The notes beneath the pieces are model-generated. The model did not search any database. It was not told the DNA's origin and was given only the letters and a program-made list of their open reading frames with translations. A stretch of DNA of 64,000 nt from Erysipelothrix sp. HDW6C (lineage in GTDB: Bacteria > Bacillota_I > Bacilli_A > Erysipelotrichales > Erysipelotrichaceae): positions 1,922,001-1,986,000 of the forward strand of contig NZ_CP049861.1 in assembly GCF_011299615.1 (NCBI RefSeq). Reading direction: 5' to 3'. This document shows, one piece after another, positions 8,396 through 17,666 of this stretch; position 1 is the stretch's first letter; every line of letters begins with the position of its first letter. A program made the translations under genes and the position numbers.

Positions 8396-9624
8396 TGTGT
8401 ATCGATTTTTTGAACTTTCCCCAATAAAATATAACCAATTATAAAGAGTACAACCAAGAAGAGAACGCCATAGCGTGACTCACCTAATAATATAGAAGAT
8501 GCGGCAATGACAAGTGGACCCATAAAGTCCGCAAATTTCCCGAAAATATCGAAGAATCCAAAGTATTCGTTTGATTTTTCCTTTGGAATCATCTGTCCAA
8601 AATAGGAGCGCGATAGTGATTGAATACCCCCTTGCGCAATTCCAATAAGAATCGCCAAGAACCAGAATTGCCATGCATATTGCAAGAAGAAACCAAAAAT
8701 CGCAATAAACATGTAAAGCAAGATGTAAGACTTAATAACCGGCAATGTTCCAAACCGCTTCGCAAGTTTTACAGATAGAATCGCAAATGGGAATGCAACA
8801 AATTGTGTTAACAACAGGGCCATCAGCATTTGATTATCCGAAATGCCAACTTCCCCTCCATACGTTGTTGCCATCGAAATAATCGTATATACCCCGTCAA
8901 TATAGAAGAAATATGCAAGAATATAGTACATCAACTTTGGTGTTTGTCGAATATCACGCAATGTCTTGAATACCCGTTTGATGGATGTCTTGACCAGTTG
9001 GGGTTGGTGTTCAAGATAATGAACTTGCTCTACATTTTTGAGTAATGGAATGGATAATACTAACCACCATACAATTACAATGATAAATGATAGTTTCGTT
9101 GCTAATCCCGTTGATATCCCAAATGTATCTGCAAAGAAAATAAGGATTACGCCGAGAATAAATGGAATTGTACTGCCAACATACCCATAAGCATATCCAA
9201 GTGACGATACGTGGTCCATGCGCTCATTGGTTGTAACATCGACGAGCATTCCATCATAAAATATATTACAAGCAGAGTAGCCAAGACGCGAGATGATATA
9301 AAGGATAATAAATGCTTGCCATTCATTGGCGAAAGTAAACGCAAACGCCGCTAAGACCGCGATCATTAAAAACAGCGTGAAAAGCCTCTTTTTATACCCT
9401 TTGTAATCTGCGAGCGCTCCTAAGAATGGCGATAGGAATGCGAGAACTAAAAGTGAGACCGATGTTGCGGTTCCCCACCATGCACTGATGACATTATCCG
9501 CCACGCCTGCACTGCTGGCAATTGAGCGGAAATAGATTGGTAAGGTTGCAGTGATAATTAAAATAAATGCTGAATTCGCAACATCATATAAAACCCATGA
9601 TTTTTCTTGCTTTGTTAGTTTCAT
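8377..9624 (-). CDS. UMF1-type MFS transporter (Atg22-like)
   Basis: The 415-residue, 12-TM protein opens KLTKQEKSWVLYDVANSAF. That WxxYDxANSAF motif marks the UMF1 (unknown major facilitator 1) family related to vacuolar Atg22. Further family features are the GALADYKGYKKRL loop and a late FGFFDIFGKFADFMGPL segment. Bacterial members have no firmly established substrate, although amino-acid efflux is proposed from the yeast relative. I start at the ATG at 9622-9624 because AAGGAGGG precedes it. A longer reading with 11 extra residues lacks a ribosome-binding site. Confidence 0.88.
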   Translation of the reverse strand: MKLTKQEKSWVLYDVANSAFILIITATLPIYFRSIASSAGVADNVISAWWGTATSVSLLVLAFLSPFLGALADYKGYKKRLFTLFLMIAVLAAFAFTFANEWQAFIILYIISRLGYSACNIFYDGMLVDVTTNERMDHVSSLGYAYGYVGSTIPFILGVILIFFADTFGISTGLATKLSFIIVIVWWLVLSIPLLKNVEQVHYLEHQPQLVKTSIKRVFKTLRDIRQTPKLMYYILAYFFYIDGVYTIISMATTYGGEVGISDNQMLMALLLTQFVAFPFAILSVKLAKRFGTLPVIKSYILLYMFIAIFGFFLQYAWQFWFLAILIGIAQGGIQSLSRSYFGQMIPKEKSNEYFGFFDIFGKFADFMGPLVIAASSILLGESRYGVLFLVVLFIIGYILLGKVQKIDTHEKDVK

Positions 9625-9648
9625 AAACCCTCCTTGGTTGATGCGATA

Positions 9649-9677
9649 AGTATACAACTATTTAGTTTGACTTTCAA
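9649..9677 (-). promoter_or_regulatory. Promoter of the UMF1-type transporter gene
   Basis: The minus strand reads TTGAAA (9672-9677), 17 bp, TATACT (9649-9654), close to the start codon at 9624. Confidence 0.6.
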
Positions 9678-9763
9678 AGTAAATATGTAATATCATCAGA
9701 AACTAACCACATTGTACCAATATTGTCATGGGTTTATGTTAAGTCATCGTTAATGTTTGTTAA

Positions 9764-9788
9764 AAAAAGAAGTAGCTTACGCTACTCC
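9764..9788 (-). terminator. Terminator of hsp20
   Basis: On the minus strand AGTAGC-gtaa-GCTACT is followed by a T run. Confidence 0.8.
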
Positions 9789-10187
9789 TTATTTAATACT
9801 GATTCGATTGACCACTTCTTCTTGATTCTTCTTAGGCAAGATTACTTGGAGAATACCATTTTCATAAACAGCATCTACTTTCGATTCATCAACATCTGCA
9901 AAGCGAATTTGGCGATTCACTGAACTGTGTTTACGTGATCGATAGTAATAGTCCTTTTCATTTTTCTCTTCTGTATCTTTATGATCTGCTTTAATTGTTA
10001 AGATATCACCATTGAATTGAACATCAATGTCTTCTTTGGTGAATCCTGGCATCTCAACATCCACAAGATATTTGTCATCTTCTTTATAAATATCAATACC
10101 TGTTCCGTAAGATACATTGTTTAAGAATTCGTCGCCTAGAAGGTTTTCAAATAATGTACTTGGTCGTCTTGTCATTTCATTTCTCAT
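9789..10187 (-). CDS. Small heat shock protein, Hsp20/alpha-crystallin family
   Basis: The 132-residue chaperone has a short N-terminal arm and an alpha-crystallin domain (about 30-125). It contains VDVEMPGFTKEDIDVQF, the GILQVILPK strand and a C-terminal I-x-I-like tail ISIK. It holds unfolding proteins for refolding by ATP-dependent chaperones. AGGAGG precedes the start. Two CIRCE boxes overlap its promoter, so HrcA heat-shock control is strongly implied. The gene is monocistronic. Confidence 0.95.
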   Translation of the reverse strand: MRNEMTRRPSTLFENLLGDEFLNNVSYGTGIDIYKEDDKYLVDVEMPGFTKEDIDVQFNGDILTIKADHKDTEEKNEKDYYYRSRKHSSVNRQIRFADVDESKVDAVYENGILQVILPKKNQEEVVNRISIK

Positions 10188-10199
10188 AATAATTCCTCC

Positions 10200-10226
10200 T
10201 TGGCACTCTCTTGCATCGAGTGCTAT
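10200..10226. promoter_or_regulatory. CIRCE element 1 (HrcA operator)
   Basis: The arms are TTGGCACTC and GAGTGCTAT with a nine-base spacer. The consensus is TTAGCACTC-N9-GAGTGCTAA, so two positions differ. It lies between the -10 and the ribosome-binding site of hsp20. Confidence 0.85.
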
Positions 10227-10235
10227 TACACTATT

Positions 10236-10263
10236 AGTATACCATATTTATTAGCAGTGTCAA
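10236..10263 (-). promoter_or_regulatory. Sigma-A promoter of hsp20
   Basis: The minus strand has a perfect TTGACA (10258-10263), 16 bp, then TATACT (10236-10241) with an extended TGG. The -35 lies inside the upstream CIRCE box. Confidence 0.85.
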
Positions 10264-10277
10264 CACATGAGTGCTAA
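10251..10277. promoter_or_regulatory. CIRCE element 2 (HrcA operator) over the -35
   Basis: On the minus strand the arms are TTAGCACTC and CACTGCTAA with a nine-base spacer. One arm is perfect and the other differs at two bases. It covers the hsp20 -35 element, so HrcA binding would block polymerase directly. Confidence 0.8.
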
Positions 10278-10336
10278 AAATATTGATTCTTGCCTTTTTT
10301 CTTCAAAACCACACTATTTCGGCAACGATGGGGGCA

Positions 10337-10366
10337 TAAAAAAACCACCGACGCGTGGCGGTGGTT
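10337..10366 (-). terminator. Terminator of the S51 peptidase gene
   Basis: On the minus strand AACCACCG and CGGTGGTT flank CCACGCGT and a T run follows. Confidence 0.85.
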
Positions 10367-10371
10367 AGATC

Positions 10372-11097
10372 TTAGATATTTATTGACAATTCAACACGAT
10401 CGCCATCATCGAGGTTTACTTTCTCAATGACGCCATCATGTGCAGTGTAAATAATGGCTCTTTTCTCAGGATTATCTTTGATGATACTAAACTCATGACC
10501 ATCATAGACAAGTGCAACCTGGTTGTCCAGAGCAATACCCGGAAGTGCTGAGTCTTGCGCAAACATGTCATCGTAGCTATGCCGTCCTTCTTCATCAAAA
10601 TGGGGAACGTGCGACGCATTGATAAATCCCAGGCCAGCAACCTTGCTCCACACCCATGTGTCGCTTGGTCCGAATGAGTTCGAATCAGAATGTCCCCATT
10701 GATACCAACAGATTGAACCTGCACTCAGTCCTGCTAAAACCTTGTCTTGATTAAATGCCTTGCGTAGGGCTTGGTCGAGATTAAAGGTTTCCCATAATGT
10801 CATCATCATTCGTGTGTTGCCACCACCAACATAGATAATGTCATGATCCAAGATTATTGCCTCAATTTCTTCTCCACTTTGAGTTGCTGAATGAAGATTC
10901 AATACGTCGACTGTCGCTCCAAGTGCCTCAAAGTGTTTTTTTATACCTGCTGAGTAAGCAGGTGCATCGGAACTCGCTGTTGGTATGAACAACAAACGTG
11001 GATTTGATTTGGATGAAAGTGAAATAATCTTTTTATCGATTTTTAAAGTCTCGTTAAGTTCGTATTCACCACCACCGATTGTTACAATTTTTCCCAT
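10372..11097 (-). CDS. Peptidase S51 family protein (PepE/YgaJ-like)
   Basis: The 241-residue protein has the class I glutamine-amidotransferase-like fold of S51 peptidases. The nucleophile elbow GLSAGS (about 122) carries the Ser. YVGGGNT forms the substrate loop and HVPHFDEEG supplies the His region. The founding member, Salmonella PepE, cleaves N-terminal Asp dipeptides, and B. subtilis YgaJ is the Firmicutes relative. I start at 11095-11097 (GGGAGAAATC before ATG). The longer reading includes 24 residues that lack family similarity. A cyanophycinase-like activity cannot be excluded. Confidence 0.87.
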   Translation of the reverse strand: MGKIVTIGGGEYELNETLKIDKKIISLSSKSNPRLLFIPTASSDAPAYSAGIKKHFEALGATVDVLNLHSATQSGEEIEAIILDHDIIYVGGGNTRMMMTLWETFNLDQALRKAFNQDKVLAGLSAGSICWYQWGHSDSNSFGPSDTWVWSKVAGLGFINASHVPHFDEEGRHSYDDMFAQDSALPGIALDNQVALVYDGHEFSIIKDNPEKRAIIYTAHDGVIEKVNLDDGDRVELSINI

Positions 11098-11140
11098 ATG
11101 ATTTCTCCCTTTTGGTAAGTATACCAAATTCGTAATCACA

Positions 11141-11167
11141 AAAAAAGGGAACTGATATACAGTTCCC
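11141..11167 (-). terminator. Terminator of the nitroreductase gene
   Basis: On the minus strand GGGAACTG pairs with CAGTTCCC and a run of seven T follows. It separates the nitroreductase from the S51 gene. Confidence 0.85.
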
Positions 11168-11202
11168 ACGCAGTTTTATATGAGGTTATAGTTGGCTCTT
11201 AA

Positions 11203-11796
11203 TTAGAATACTTTTACTTTGTCGCTAACTGGTGCTAATTCTTTAGGATTAACATCACCGACTGGATTACCAAATGGCATTTGTGCAACAAGTTTCCAAG
11301 TTGAAGGCAGATCAAATGCTGTTGCTGTTGCAGCATCTACAACTGGGTTGTAGTGTTGTACAGTTGCACCAAGTCCTGCTTCTGACAATGCAGTCCAAGT
11401 TACTAATTGTAACATACCGTTTTCTTGTTGTGCCCAGATTGGGAAGTTATCTGCATACAATGCAAATTGTTCTTGAAGACCTGTTACTACAGCGTCATCG
11501 ATGAAATAAAGAATTGTTCCTTGTCCTGCTTTAAAGCTTTCAAGTTTGGCAATTGTGTTTTCAAACCCTTCTGCTGGAGCAACTTTACGTAATTCTTCAC
11601 GTGTGATATCCCAGAATTTATCTGAATTTTCACCAAATAATACAACAACACGTTGTGTTTGTGCGTTAAATGCTGAAGGCGTTGCTTGAACTGCACGTTC
11701 AACCAATGCGGTAACTTCTTCGTTTGATAGTTTTGATGCTTTATCCAAACCGTAGCGTGAACGGCGTGCATCTAATGCTGTAAAAATGTTTGACAT
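11203..11796 (-). CDS. Nitroreductase family protein (Frm2/Hbn1-like)
   Basis: The 197-residue flavoprotein has the FMN-binding N-terminal RRSRYGL motif, PSAFNAQTQRVVVL and GLGATVQHYNP. These are typical of the Frm2/Hbn1 branch of nitroreductases common in lactic acid bacteria. It probably reduces nitro or quinone compounds with NAD(P)H as a cytoplasmic dimer. AGGAGG precedes the ATG. It has a strong promoter with a repeated ACTATGTTAT motif, suggesting stress-responsive control. The physiological substrate is unknown. Confidence 0.88.
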   Translation of the reverse strand: MSNIFTALDARRSRYGLDKASKLSNEEVTALVERAVQATPSAFNAQTQRVVVLFGENSDKFWDITREELRKVAPAEGFENTIAKLESFKAGQGTILYFIDDAVVTGLQEQFALYADNFPIWAQQENGMLQLVTWTALSEAGLGATVQHYNPVVDAATATAFDLPSTWKLVAQMPFGNPVGDVNPKELAPVSDKVKVF

Positions 11797-11833
11797 GATT
11801 GTCCTCCTAAGTAACTATGTTATTACAAAAAGT

Positions 11834-11862
11834 ATTATATAGTCCTCTACTATGTTATGCAA
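11834..11862 (-). promoter_or_regulatory. Nitroreductase promoter with direct repeats
   Basis: The minus strand reads TTGCAT (11857-11862), 17 bp, TATAAT (11834-11839). The 10-bp direct repeat ACTATGTTAT lies at 11814-11823 and 11849-11858, one beyond the -10 and one overlapping the -35. Confidence 0.65.
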
Positions 11863-12020
11863 TATTAATGCTCACAATATTTACGCATAGTATGTATTTA
11901 CATCGGTGTATTACGAACACCCGCCATTAATCACAAAGGTTTCACCTATTTCTAACTTAGATGACTGGAACTCCTTTTGATTTGGGAGTACACTTTAACT
12001 ATAGAGACGGAGGCATTACT

Positions 12021-12770
12021 ATGATGAAATTAGTTGTTGTTCGACATGGAGAGAGTGAATGGAATAAAAAGAATCTCTTTACCGGTTGGGCAGATGTAGA
12101 GTTATCAGAAAAAGGCGTAGAAGAAGCAATTCAGGGTGGGAAACTTTTGAATGAAGCCGGTTATGACTTCGATATTGTTTACACATCCTATCTCAAACGT
12201 GCAATCCATACCATGGAGCACATACTTAATGAAATGGACCGTAATTGGTTACCCATCGTCAAGGACTGGCGTCTCAATGAAAGACATTATGGCGCACTTC
12301 AAGGACTGGATAAAGCTGAAACTGCAGCGCAGTACGGTGAGGATCAGGTTTTAATATGGAGACGTTCATTTGATACAAAACCACCAATTCTTAAGGAAGA
12401 CGATGCCCGTGCACCACGGAATATGGTTGCGTACCGTGATGTTACGGATAAAGATGTTTTACCACTTCACGAGTCGTTAAAAGAAACCATTGAGCGCGCT
12501 GTTCCCTACTTCAATGACATTATCAAACCAGATATGTTAGAGGGAAAACGTGTACTTATTGTTGCACACGGTAACTCGTTAAGAGCATTAGTTAAATATT
12601 TTGATAATCTCACTGATGATGAAATTATGAAAGTGAATATTCCAACAGGTGTTCCCCTTGTTTATGAATTCAACGCCGATTTTACGGTGCGTGATTCCTA
12701 TTATCTGGGTGACCAAGAGGCATTAAAAGCCAAAATGGAAGCTGTTGCAAATCAAGGAAAAGCAAAATAA
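12021..12770 (+). CDS. gpmA: 2,3-bisphosphoglycerate-dependent phosphoglycerate mutase
   Basis: The 249-residue histidine-phosphatase-fold enzyme interconverts 3- and 2-phosphoglycerate in glycolysis. The phosphorylated His sits in [11 protein letters not shown]. The partner motifs are ERHYGALQG and [11 protein letters not shown]. Length and motifs match dPGM rather than a broad-specificity phosphatase. I chose 12021 because GGAGG (12009-12013) is seven bases upstream. An adjacent ATG at 12024 is possible, and the longer reading adds 20 residues with no family match. The same window encodes the unrelated cofactor-independent enzyme (26515-28077). Confidence 0.95.
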   Translation: MMKLVVVRHGESEWNKKNLFTGWADVELSEKGVEEAIQGGKLLNEAGYDFDIVYTSYLKRAIHTMEHILNEMDRNWLPIVKDWRLNERHYGALQGLDKAETAAQYGEDQVLIWRRSFDTKPPILKEDDARAPRNMVAYRDVTDKDVLPLHESLKETIERAVPYFNDIIKPDMLEGKRVLIVAHGNSLRALVKYFDNLTDDEIMKVNIPTGVPLVYEFNADFTVRDSYYLGDQEALKAKMEAVANQGKAK

Positions 12771-12773
12771 TTC

Positions 12774-12797
12774 AAAGCCCCGCCAAGGGGCTTTTTG
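12774..12797 (+). terminator. Terminator of gpmA
   Basis: AAAGCCCC-gccaa-GGGGCTTTTT. Confidence 0.9.
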
Positions 12798-12874
12798 TTG
12801 CAATCTTTGCATTTACTTCACTAGTCTAATCACAGTTGATGTTGTACAATAGATAGAGTTACATGGAGGTAAAT

Positions 12875-14284
12875 ATGAAAACTAACAATATTGGCGTTAT
12901 TGGAATGGCCGTAATGGGTTCAAACCTTGCCCTTAACATGGCAGACCACGGCTACCACGTTGCAATTTATAACCGAACTTATGCAGTTGGAGAAATAGTT
13001 GTGGCCGAAAATCCCCACGAAAAATTACATTTATATAAGGAACTCCCAGATTTTGTAGCTTCCCTTGAAAAACCACGTAAAATTGTCTTAATGGTTCAAG
13101 CTGGAAATGCCGTCGACAAAGTCATCGAAAATTTAATACCATTACTTGATCAAGGCGATATCATTATGGATGGCGGAAACTCAAACTTTAAAGATACAAT
13201 TCGTCGTACAAAAGAAATTGAAGCAATCGGATTGCGTTATCTTGGTGTTGGAATCTCTGGCGGAGAAGAAGGTGCGCGTTTTGGTCCTGCAATCATGCCA
13301 GGTGGAAGCAAAGATGCTTACCAATACGTTCAAGCAATTCTTGAGGATATCTCAGCGAAGTACGAGGGCGAACCTTGTGCAAACTACATGGGAACTGACG
13401 GAGCGGGACACTATGTTAAAATGGTCCACAATGGTATTGAATATGCAGATATGCAATTGATTGCAGAAAGCTATGCAATATTGAAACATGTGGGTAGTTT
13501 TGACAATGACGAATTGGCTTCAATCTTCACATCTTGGAATGAAGGTGAACTCGAGAGTTACCTCATCGAAATCACTGCCCAAATTTTTAAAGAAATTGAT
13601 CCAAAAACAGGCAAACACATGATTGATGTTATTCTTGACCGTGCTGCCCAAAAAGGAACTGGAAAATGGACTGCAGAAGAAGCCCTCAACACGGGCACTG
13701 ACGCATCACTTCTTGCATCATCTGTATTTGCTCGTTTTATGTCATCGCAAAAAGATCAACGTGTTGCAGCATCAAGCGTCTTAACATTCGATGCTCCAAA
13801 AGTTGAACTTGCCGATCGCAAACACTTTGTTGAAAAAGTCCGTGAAGCACTTTATGCAAGTAAAATTATTGCTTATGCACAAGGATTTGATCTCTTGAAG
13901 CATGCATCCGAAGAATATGGATGGGACTTGGATTTTGGTTCAATTTCTCGTAATTTCCGTGAAGGGTGTATTATTCGTGCGCGATTCCTCAATCGCATCA
14001 GTGATGCCTATGGTTCAAATCCTGAACTTGCAAACCTTATGATTGATGATTCATTCCGTGATAACCTTCTTTCTTACCAAGGAAGCCTTCGTGAAGTTAT
14101 CGCTTTAGCTGTCCAAAGTGGTATTAGCATGCCTGCATTTACAACGGCCATCAGTTATTTTGATGCTTACCGTACTGCAGACTCAAGTGCAAACCTTATT
14201 CAAGCGCAACGCGACTTGTTTGGAGCACATACTTTCGAACGTGTTGATGAAGATGGTAACTTCCATTACGAATGGAACCAATAG
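12875..14284 (+). CDS. gnd: 6-phosphogluconate dehydrogenase, decarboxylating
   Basis: The 469-residue enzyme oxidises 6-phosphogluconate to ribulose 5-phosphate, CO2 and NAD(P)H in the oxidative pentose phosphate pathway. The Rossmann motif is GVIGMAVMGSNLALNM. The catalytic lysine and His lie in YVKMVHNGIEYADMQ, and GGNSNFKDT binds substrate. The family REGCIIRA segment is present with a Glu where RGG is common. Length is normal. The start follows GGAGG (12865-12869). zwf begins two bases after the stop codon. Confidence 0.96.
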   Translation: MKTNNIGVIGMAVMGSNLALNMADHGYHVAIYNRTYAVGEIVVAENPHEKLHLYKELPDFVASLEKPRKIVLMVQAGNAVDKVIENLIPLLDQGDIIMDGGNSNFKDTIRRTKEIEAIGLRYLGVGISGGEEGARFGPAIMPGGSKDAYQYVQAILEDISAKYEGEPCANYMGTDGAGHYVKMVHNGIEYADMQLIAESYAILKHVGSFDNDELASIFTSWNEGELESYLIEITAQIFKEIDPKTGKHMIDVILDRAAQKGTGKWTAEEALNTGTDASLLASSVFARFMSSQKDQRVAASSVLTFDAPKVELADRKHFVEKVREALYASKIIAYAQGFDLLKHASEEYGWDLDFGSISRNFREGCIIRARFLNRISDAYGSNPELANLMIDDSFRDNLLSYQGSLREVIALAVQSGISMPAFTTAISYFDAYRTADSSANLIQAQRDLFGAHTFERVDEDGNFHYEWNQ

Positions 14285-14285
14285 T

Positions 14286-15719
14286 ATGATCAAAGACAAT
14301 CATATTATCACAATATTCGGAGGTACTGGTGATCTTACATATCGTAAATTACTGCCTGCCTTCTATAATTTAGCGTCCACGGGAAATCTCCCGGAACACT
14401 TACATCTCGTGATCATTGGTCGTCAACCACTTACCTCAGAATCCTACCGTGAACTTGCACGACCTTGGTTTGCTGAGCACAGTCGCATTAAAGTTGATGA
14501 TACGATGCTCACCGAGTTTCTCAATCACATCACTTATTTTGAGATGACATTTACTGAAGATGAAGGCTATACTCGTCTTCATGCGTTCTACGATGCCATT
14601 GACCCATCCATGAAACGCCTCTATTACTTCGCAGTTGCTCCATCGTTTTTCGAAACAATTGCACTGAAACTTGATGCTCATAATTTAGTAACCAACAGCA
14701 AGGTTGTTATCGAAAAACCATTTGGTAACGATCTTGAATCTGCTTGTTCAATCAATGAAACACTAACAAGTATCTTCAGCGAAGACAATATCTATCGCAT
14801 TGATCATTATGTTGCTAAAGAAATGGTTCAAAATATATTTACAATTCGTTTTGCAAATGTCCTGTTCGCAGATATATGGAATGCCGATCACATTCAAAGC
14901 ATTCAAATCTCTGCAAATGAACTTGTTGGTGTTGAAAACCGCGGTAACTACTACGACCACACAGGTGCACTCAAGGATATGTTCCAAAACCACTTGCTAC
15001 AGATTTTATCAATTGTAACCATGGATGAACCTGCAACAATGAGTGCTGCAGACATTCACATTGAACAAGAGAAGATTCTTGAAAACCTCTCAATCACTAA
15101 CATTCAAAACGATGTTATTCGCGGACAGTATACAGCCAACGATACATCGATCGACTATCGCGATGAAGAGCGTGTGGATCCACAGTCTAATACAGAAACA
15201 TTTGTAGCTTTAAAGCTTGGAATCAACACGCCAACATGGCAAAAAACTCCAATTTACGTCCGTACTGGAAAGCGAATGCACAAGCGTTCTACTGAAGTTG
15301 TTATTGAATTTAAGAAACGAAGCAATGAAAGTGCCAACGTGCTTATCATCAAAATTCAACCAGACGAAGGCGTCTACCTTCGCTTTAATATCAAGAAACC
15401 AGGACAAACTAATGATGTTCAGACAGTCTTCATGGACTTTTGCCAGAGTTGCAACTATGAGAACCGGATGAATACTCCTGAGGCGTATGAGCGATTGCTC
15501 AATGCTGCCTTGGACGGGGATCACACCCTCTTTGCGAGTTTCAACCAAGTACGTTCAAGTTGGCAGTTCGTAGAAGATATCACAAATGCAATTGGCAAAC
15601 AAACGCCAGTTTTCTATCCCGCATTTACAAATGGACCCACAGCATCACACATACTTTTAGAAGCTGATGGAAACAGTTGGATCGAAGAAGAAGTGATGGG
15701 CGATACATTCACATATTAG
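14286..15719 (+). CDS. zwf: Glucose-6-phosphate 1-dehydrogenase
   Basis: The 477-residue enzyme has the dinucleotide motif FGGTGDLTYRKL, the active-site motif RIDHYVAKE (RIDHYLGKE in most) and substrate contacts IEKPFG and VRTGKRM. It makes 6-phosphogluconolactone and NADPH, feeding Gnd. The ATG is one base after the gnd stop and has no clear ribosome-binding site, so translation is probably coupled to gnd. An upstream-extended reading inside gnd is a shadow. No 6-phosphogluconolactonase gene is in the window. Confidence 0.95.
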   Translation: MIKDNHIITIFGGTGDLTYRKLLPAFYNLASTGNLPEHLHLVIIGRQPLTSESYRELARPWFAEHSRIKVDDTMLTEFLNHITYFEMTFTEDEGYTRLHAFYDAIDPSMKRLYYFAVAPSFFETIALKLDAHNLVTNSKVVIEKPFGNDLESACSINETLTSIFSEDNIYRIDHYVAKEMVQNIFTIRFANVLFADIWNADHIQSIQISANELVGVENRGNYYDHTGALKDMFQNHLLQILSIVTMDEPATMSAADIHIEQEKILENLSITNIQNDVIRGQYTANDTSIDYRDEERVDPQSNTETFVALKLGINTPTWQKTPIYVRTGKRMHKRSTEVVIEFKKRSNESANVLIIKIQPDEGVYLRFNIKKPGQTNDVQTVFMDFCQSCNYENRMNTPEAYERLLNAALDGDHTLFASFNQVRSSWQFVEDITNAIGKQTPVFYPAFTNGPTASHILLEADGNSWIEEEVMGDTFTY

Positions 15720-15723
15720 TTAT

Positions 15724-15750
15724 AGAACACCCGAAACGGGTGTTTTTTTT
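15724..15750 (+). terminator. Terminator of gnd-zwf
   Basis: AACACCCG-aaa-CGGGTGTT followed by T. Confidence 0.9.
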
Positions 15751-15836
15751 ACAACTTATCATGGAAATGTGACATCTTAGCTTGTTTTTATACCACTTAA
15801 TTGACCTTTCTCGTACGATGTCACCAGGTGATACAT

Positions 15837-17666
15837 ATGAAAGAAAAAAAATATACGCTACTTCAAAATATGAAGTACTACTTTACAGAAGTAAAGCGTT
15901 ACCGGCCAATTATGTTTCTTATGATGGCGGTCAGCATTCTAATATCTGTTGCGATTATTATCGTAACAACGCTTATCCCAACTGTCTTGATTTCCCTTTT
16001 GACAGATGGAAAGGCAATTGCCATGCCCATCTTACTCTTGAGTTTGGGCGTTGCCATCTTAAGTTACAATAAACTAATGATGGCACAACGCTCCTTTATG
16101 AGTGGCGTTGGTGTGCGTATCGTACGCTTTAGTGTACTTATCATTTCCAAATTTCTCAGTATGGATTATGAACAAGCCGAAATCGAATCCATTCATAAGG
16201 CTTACATGCGATCATTAGAAAATGGAACGGGTAATAACAGTTGCGGAACCGAAGCAATGTATACACAATCGGAAAGACTGATCGTGAATACGTTAAGCCT
16301 CATCGTATTTGGAGCGCTTCTAACACAATTTAATCCTCTCGCCTTCCTCTTAACTTTGGCGGTTGGGATCTTGAATGCTTATCTTTTAACATTCAAACGT
16401 CAATATCGTGAAAAGACAAAACCGCAGTGGTCCGTTATTGATAGCAAACGACATATTCTTAAGCGCGATGCCATCAAACATGAGAATGGTAAAGATGCAC
16501 GTATCTACAATGTACAAAAGGTATATATGGAGCGCGTAGATTCTCTGACTGAGTCACGTCTTTCTTACATTCGTAAAGAAGCAAGCATTGACATGAAAAA
16601 CCGTATGCTTAGCGATACCGCTATTCTCATTCGTGATCTCTTTGTTTTTATCTATCTTATTAACGGTGCTTTATCTGGAGCAATCAGCATCGCTACATTC
16701 ACGCTTTTCTTCACAATGATGACATCCTTCAACGTTTGGATTCAAGAAATTGTTGATGCATTTCACTTATTAAACATTGCCTCACAAGATATCAACGATG
16801 TTCGTACCTACCTTGAAATACCAGAAGCATCCAATACACATCCTATTTCAAATGCCGAGGACATTACAATCCAATTCCACAATGTATCATACAGATACCC
16901 CAACGCGTCTCACGATACACTTGCAAATCTAAACTTCACACTCAACCCCAAAGAGTCAATTGCACTTGTTGGTGTCAATGGAGCGGGTAAGTCAACGATT
17001 GTTAAATTGATACTTGGATTAATTAAGCCAACTACAGGTACAATTACTCTAAATGGAGAGGACATCACACAGTTTGAGCGTAAGGCTTACTTCGACCTCT
17101 TTGCCCCTGCCTTTCAAGAAAATGACTTATGGGCTCTTACCTTACAACAAAACGTCAGCATGTCCAAACAAGACAGTGATACATCGAGAATGCATGAAAT
17201 TCTTGTTAGAGTTGGATTGGGAGATGTAGTTGATACACTTCCAAAAGGCATCCTTACAAATATGACAACCAACATTCATTTGGATGGGACAAGCCTGTCT
17301 GGCGGTCAAATCCAAAAACTCATGCTTGCTCGTGCATTATACAAAGATGCGCCAATTATGGTGCTTGATGAACCTACAGCAGCACTTGATGCCATTGCTG
17401 AACAAAATATGTATGAACAGTATCAAAAACTTGCTGGAGAGAAGTCCTCAATATTCATTTCTCACCGACTTTCGTCAACACGATTCTGTGATCGCATCCT
17501 CTTCCTCGAAAATGGGGTTATTGTTGAAGAAGGAACGCACAGCGAACTTCTTAAGGCAAAAGGATATTATGCAGATATGTTTGCCATTCAAAGTCAATAT
17601 TACCAAAAGGAGGACTCAATCGATGAAGAAAGCATTTCGAATCTTAGCGCTCATTCAGAAGCTTAA
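15837..17666 (+). CDS. ABC exporter half-transporter (permease-ATPase), first of a pair
   Basis: The 609-residue protein has about six N-terminal membrane segments (to about 330) and a C-terminal ATPase. Walker A is GVNGAGKST, the signature LSGGQIQK, Walker B MVLDEPTAALD, and the H-loop ISHR. Both catalytic motifs look intact. AGGTG precedes the ATG at 15837. It overlaps the next half-transporter by 44 bases, so the two probably form a heterodimer. The domain style resembles peptide or drug exporters, but no precursor-peptide or modification gene is nearby, so the substrate is open. Confidence 0.87.
   Translation: MKEKKYTLLQNMKYYFTEVKRYRPIMFLMMAVSILISVAIIIVTTLIPTVLISLLTDGKAIAMPILLLSLGVAILSYNKLMMAQRSFMSGVGVRIVRFSVLIISKFLSMDYEQAEIESIHKAYMRSLENGTGNNSCGTEAMYTQSERLIVNTLSLIVFGALLTQFNPLAFLLTLAVGILNAYLLTFKRQYREKTKPQWSVIDSKRHILKRDAIKHENGKDARIYNVQKVYMERVDSLTESRLSYIRKEASIDMKNRMLSDTAILIRDLFVFIYLINGALSGAISIATFTLFFTMMTSFNVWIQEIVDAFHLLNIASQDINDVRTYLEIPEASNTHPISNAEDITIQFHNVSYRYPNASHDTLANLNFTLNPKESIALVGVNGAGKSTIVKLILGLIKPTTGTITLNGEDITQFERKAYFDLFAPAFQENDLWALTLQQNVSMSKQDSDTSRMHEILVRVGLGDVVDTLPKGILTNMTTNIHLDGTSLSGGQIQKLMLARALYKDAPIMVLDEPTAALDAIAEQNMYEQYQKLAGEKSSIFISHRLSSTRFCDRILFLENGVIVEEGTHSELLKAKGYYADMFAIQSQYYQKEDSIDEESISNLSAHSEA

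Noticed and set aside
14118-14285. Longer zwf reading that begins inside gnd
   Set aside because: The extra 56 codons are an out-of-frame shadow of gnd and bear no family similarity; the dehydrogenase domain begins at 14286.
17284-17622. Upstream extension of the second ABC exporter gene
   Set aside because: It is a shadow of the preceding ATPase gene, and the strong AAGGAGG site at 17607-17613 points to the start at 17623.
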